In this document: piece after piece, positions 60,638 through 64,000 of the stretch
Layout: every line of letters begins with the position of its first letter
Position numbering within the stretch: the first letter of the stretch is position 1
Origin: Gymnopilus junonius
Taxonomy: Eukaryota > Basidiomycota > Agaricomycetes > Agaricales > Galerinaceae
Direction: 5' to 3'
Assembly (NCBI GenBank): GCA_015501075.1
Contig: JADNYJ010000092.1
Coordinates: 93,054 to 157,053 of the forward strand
DNA length: 64,000 nt
Position numbers and translations under genes: made by a program
Notes under the pieces: model-generated
Told to the model about the DNA's origin: nothing
The model's database searches: none
What the model saw: only the letters and a program-made list of their open reading frames with translations

Positions 60638-61571
60638 CATGCAGAGGCAGAACAGGTGGCAGAAGAAGTATGGAAGGCAGCTGAGGCAGAGGAGGCAGCA
60701 GAGGCGGAGTGGAGGAAAACTGCAAAGGGAAAGAAGAAAGTGCAGCCAAAGGAGAAGGCGGCTGCGATGCAGCAGAAGGCAGTCATGATGCGGGAGTCAA
60801 CTGGAGTGTATGAGGCGATGGTTGGAGTCATCTGCATTCAGTGTGTGCGGGTTGGGGGCGAAGTGCCTATGGCCAAGGTAAGTCCCATTTTTAATTTTTC
60901 CTTCTTATGATTTAATTTTTGACTTGTGATTTGTTTTTAGGGAGGGTACCAGCAAGACGGCATCATGCAAGCATTGCCAAGTGCAGCACAAGGGTTGCAA
61001 GATCAGCAGAGGAGCAGCGAGGTTGGAGGGTCAGATGGAGTCAGAGGTATGACCAGCCAAGGCAATGGGGGCAGCAAAGCCCAAGCCCAAGATGACGGCA
61101 GAGGCACAGAAAGGGCCAGGTATCGAGCACATTGCTCGATACCTGAGGGAGATCCAGGACTTGTTGGAAGACATGTCCTGGATTCAAGATCCCCCATATG
61201 CACCATCGGAGCTGAGTGCATCAGAGTACATACCATCGGACCAGGAGGGAATCGATGTGGAGGTGGAGTATTTGAATGAGAGATATGAGAGGGTTGTGGC
61301 AGCCTTAGACGTGGGGGAGCAGGTTGAGGTGGATAAGTTGGAGGAGTTGGAGGAGTCAAAGAAGGAGGTAGTTGGAGTAGTGATGGGTGAACAGGAGGAG
61401 GAGAGGTCAGATGCAGAAATGGGGAGTGAGAGCAAGGGAGAGGTTAGGGTGTTGAAGAGGAAAAGGGATGAGTCATTGGATTCAGAGGAGGATGAGGATG
61501 AGGATGAGGATGACAGAGGATTAGGAGGAATGAGGATGTATGAGGCACCAGCAAAGCATGCTCATCAATAG
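60638..61571 (+). pseudogene. Alanine/glutamate-rich coiled-coil protein with zinc-cluster-like cysteines, frame broken
   Basis: Exon 60638-60877 follows an AG acceptor (an upstream exon is implied). It is a Glu/Ala/Lys-rich helix (EEVWKAAEAEEAAEAEW) ending in VICIQCVRVGGEVPM. After the intron 60878-60940 the sequence reads GGYQQDG and then, one base out of frame near 60965, CKHCQVQHKGCK, so a CX2C ... CX2CX6C cluster is split by a frameshift. The C-terminal part (61065-61571) holds IARYLREIQDLLEDMSWIQD, a helical region and a long acidic tail (DSEEDEDEDEDDRG). Cysteine-cluster proteins of this layout recur in mushroom repeat DNA beside Gypsy elements, in my recollection, but no function is established. 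No DNA-binding domain can be named with confidence. Confidence 0.5.
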
Positions 61572-61739
61572 ATAGTAATTTTGTAGAGTTTTAATTTTTT
61601 TTTCTTTTCTTGTTTTTTTTTTTAAATGATGTTTTTTGGTGAATCATAAGCTAAGTGAGAGATGAAAGAGGTCCAGGTTTGTCGGGGTAAGCAGAGTGAA
61701 AGTCGGAGATGAGGTTGGGCATGTCACATGTGTTCAAGT

Positions 61740-64000
61740 TCAGTAGCTGGGAGCCAGGATTGTTCTTCATCGGTGCCTTCATAACCTAACCAGCGAACCA
61801 AGTACAATAGCTGCACTTGCATCATTGATCAAGCTTGGAATCAAGGACTTCAGTGATTTCATATTCGATTTCACCTTTGACTTCAACAGGCAGAGGCAGA
61901 GATTGAGTCTGATTTGGAATATCATTCAGAGTAAATGGTTCCAGCATAGAAATGTGGTAAACAGGGTGAACACCGTGCATGGAGTCAGGAAGTCATAAAG
62001 TAAAAGAGTGTGTGCCAGCTTTGGCAATGATATCAAAAGGACCATAATATTTTTGGAGAGTTTCTTGGAGGGATGTGTGGTGTGGAAGAACTTTGCTTTG
62101 ATGAATGCTTGCTGTCTGACTTGGAAGTCAGGGGGCGGAGTGCATCACCGCCGCATCAGAGGTCGGCGGAGACTTGATAATGCTTTTGTGATTCAGCGAT
62201 AGCATTCTTGAGTTCTTTGTGTAATTCATCTAGATCAACAACAAAATTGTGAGCATGAGCAGAGGCAAGGTCGCATTCAGGGTGGATAGCCATGTTAGGG
62301 TGGTAACCTTTATTAGTGAAGAATGGTGAAATGCCAGTAGTAGCACTAGGAGCATTGTTGTAAGCAAACTCTGCAAGAGGTAATAGACTTGACCAATTAT
62401 CTTGCTGATAGTTGCAATAAATTCAGAGGTATTGCTCTAGTGTCTGATTAGTGCATTCAGTCTGGCCATTGCCTTCAGGATGGTATCCAGAAGTGAAATG
62501 GAGTTTCATGTTGAGTGCTTTTCCTAAGGATCGGAAGAAGCGGGAGACAAATTCAGGTCCGTGGTCGGAGGTGATGTGTTTGGGGATGCCATGCTTGGAG
62601 AACACATGAATGATGAAAAGCATGGCAAGGTCTTCGGAGGTGCAAGTGGAGGTGGTCAGAATGAAGATAGCTTGCTTAGTGAATCAGTCAACAATGACTA
62701 GGATCGCGTCGTGTCCATCGGATGTCAGAAGGATTTCGATAAAGTCCATTGATATTGAATTTCAGGGACGTTCGGGGATTGGGAGCTGTTTGAGCAATCT
62801 GTAGGGTTTGTGTCATCGAGGTTTGGAATGCATACATGTCATACATGATTTGCAATACTTCTTCACAAAGTCTCATAGTCTGGGCCAGGTGTATTCATGA
62901 AGGATAAGACTAGTCATCTTATTTTGTCCAGGGTGTCCAGTGAGGATATGATCATGCTTGTGTTGGAGGATGTGGAGTCGGAGGTCAGATGCATGATTCA
63001 TGATGGAGGTAACCATCTGGATCAAGGGACCAGTGTGGTTTTGGTTCCTTCATGTGAGCAAGGTAAACTGGGTCGGAGGGTAGTGCAGTGAGGATGTCAT
63101 GTCGGAGTAGGTCGGAGTCCATGAGGGATACTGCGCAGAGGGTGGGTTCAAAGAGTTGAGTGGCACAGAGGGATGCAGAGAGTTGTTCTTGGGTGAAAAT
63201 AGGTCAGAAGTTGCTTGGGTTAATGCTTGCATAGTCGCTATTTCCCCCTTTGGGATAGACATCCCATCATCTAGTTAAAGAGTCAGGTTTCATACTGAGA
63301 TGTCCAGGGTGGAAGCGGATGATGAGGTTGAATTGGCAGAGATATTTGGACCAGTGGGCTTGTCAGCAAGTAAGAATTTTGGTAGTTGTGAAATATGTCA
63401 GATTCTTGTGGTTGGTGATGACATCAATCGGAGTGGTGGAGCCTTCCAGATAATGTTGCCATACTTTAAATGCATCAAAGATTGCTAGTAGTTCTTTGTC
63501 ATGGGTGTCATAGTTGATTTCAGGACCTGTGAAGGTTCGTGAGTGAAATGCAACAGGGTGAATCTCATCATCAGAGGTGCAGATAGAGAGGATTGCTCCA
63601 AGTGCGTAGTCGGAAGCATCAGTTTCCACAATAATTGGATGGTCAGGAACCCAGTGAGTAAGGATCAAAGCAGTTGTAAACACTTTCTTGAGCTTGCTGA
63701 AGGCTTTTTGAGCAGCATCATTGAATTGCCAAGGGGTTCCTTTCCTAGTGAGTCAGGTGAGCGAACAAGATGTCGGAGTAGTCAGAGATAAATCTTGGTA
63801 GAAATTCAAACCTAAGAAGGATTGAACATCCTTAATCTTCTTGGGTTCAGGCCAATCTTGGATAGTCTTGATCTTGCTTTCATCCATCTTGAGGCCTTCT
63901 GGTGAAAGAATGAATCCAAGGTAATTAACCTGTTCATAGAGAAATTGCATTTGTCAGAGCAGGCATACAGACCATGTTGTCAAGAGACATCAGAGGACTT
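61740..64000 (-). mobile_element. Second Ty3/Gypsy chromovirus, decayed, running off the right edge
   Basis: Reading right to left: the RT C-terminal part with NYLGFILSPEGLKMDESKI and DWPEPKKIKDVQSFLG (63950-63800); RNase H with ETDASDYALGAILS, HDKELLAI, WQHYLEGS and NHKNLTYF (63630-63370); an integrase core piece with FSKHGIPKHITSDHGPEF and FTSGYHPEGNGQTE (62605-62440); and a degraded chromodomain with LLYLVRWLGYEGTDEEQSW near 61740-61825. Frames change many times and stops are frequent, so it is a pseudo-element. The 5' half (gag, protease, most of RT) lies beyond the window. It is a different lineage from the 49.5-kb element, since its RT and integrase motifs differ clearly. No LTR could be identified at its left side. 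Confidence 0.85.

Overview
This window is nuclear DNA of a filamentous basidiomycete, most likely an Agaricomycete. The evidence is short GT-AG introns of about 50-70 nt cutting almost every gene, three members of the mushroom DUF6533 membrane-protein family, a DUF7330 protein, and Ty3/Gypsy chromoviruses with a chromodomain. I cannot name the genus from the sequence alone.

The window has two compartments. Positions 1 to about 39,810 are gene-dense, mostly housekeeping DNA: a partial DUF6533 gene, a CAP59-type mannosyltransferase with broken frames, a cytochrome P450, cytidine deaminase, the HOPS subunit VPS41, an acyl-CoA ligase, ornithine carbamoyltransferase with a Gcn4/CPC1-type site upstream, two more DUF6533 genes flanking a 705-bp inverted-repeat element, a TMEM19/DUF92 membrane protein placed only 32-63 bp before glycogen synthase, an M1 aminopeptidase, a DUF7330 protein, cofactor-independent phosphoglycerate mutase, and a p47/Shp1-type UBX protein. 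These serve separate processes (nucleoside salvage, vacuole fusion, arginine and glycogen synthesis, glycolysis, proteolysis, Cdc48 function). There is no sign that they form one pathway or biosynthetic cluster.

From about 39.8 kb to the right edge the DNA is AT-rich and dominated by mobile or repeated sequence: a truncated RecQ-like helicase fragment, a tRNA-like pseudogene, a coiled-coil Pro/Thr/Ser-rich gene, a near-perfect inverted repeat with 0.7-kb arms, a complete but decayed LTR chromovirus (49,546-59,637), and a second decayed chromovirus on the minus strand running off the right edge, next to a zinc-cluster-like ORF on the plus strand.

The most interesting object is the 49.5-59.6 kb chromovirus. 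It has an extra ORF between pol and the 3' LTR that ends in zinc-knuckle motifs. It carries two nested insertions, a 287-bp TA-flanked MITE inside gag and a 2,286-bp element with 445-483 bp inverted termini and a perfect 8-bp target duplication inside the extra ORF. Nearly all of its premature stops are TGA codons that look like former CGA codons, a pattern of CpG deamination. Several host genes (CAP59-like, VPS41) also show isolated single-base frame breaks that could be real mutations or assembly errors.
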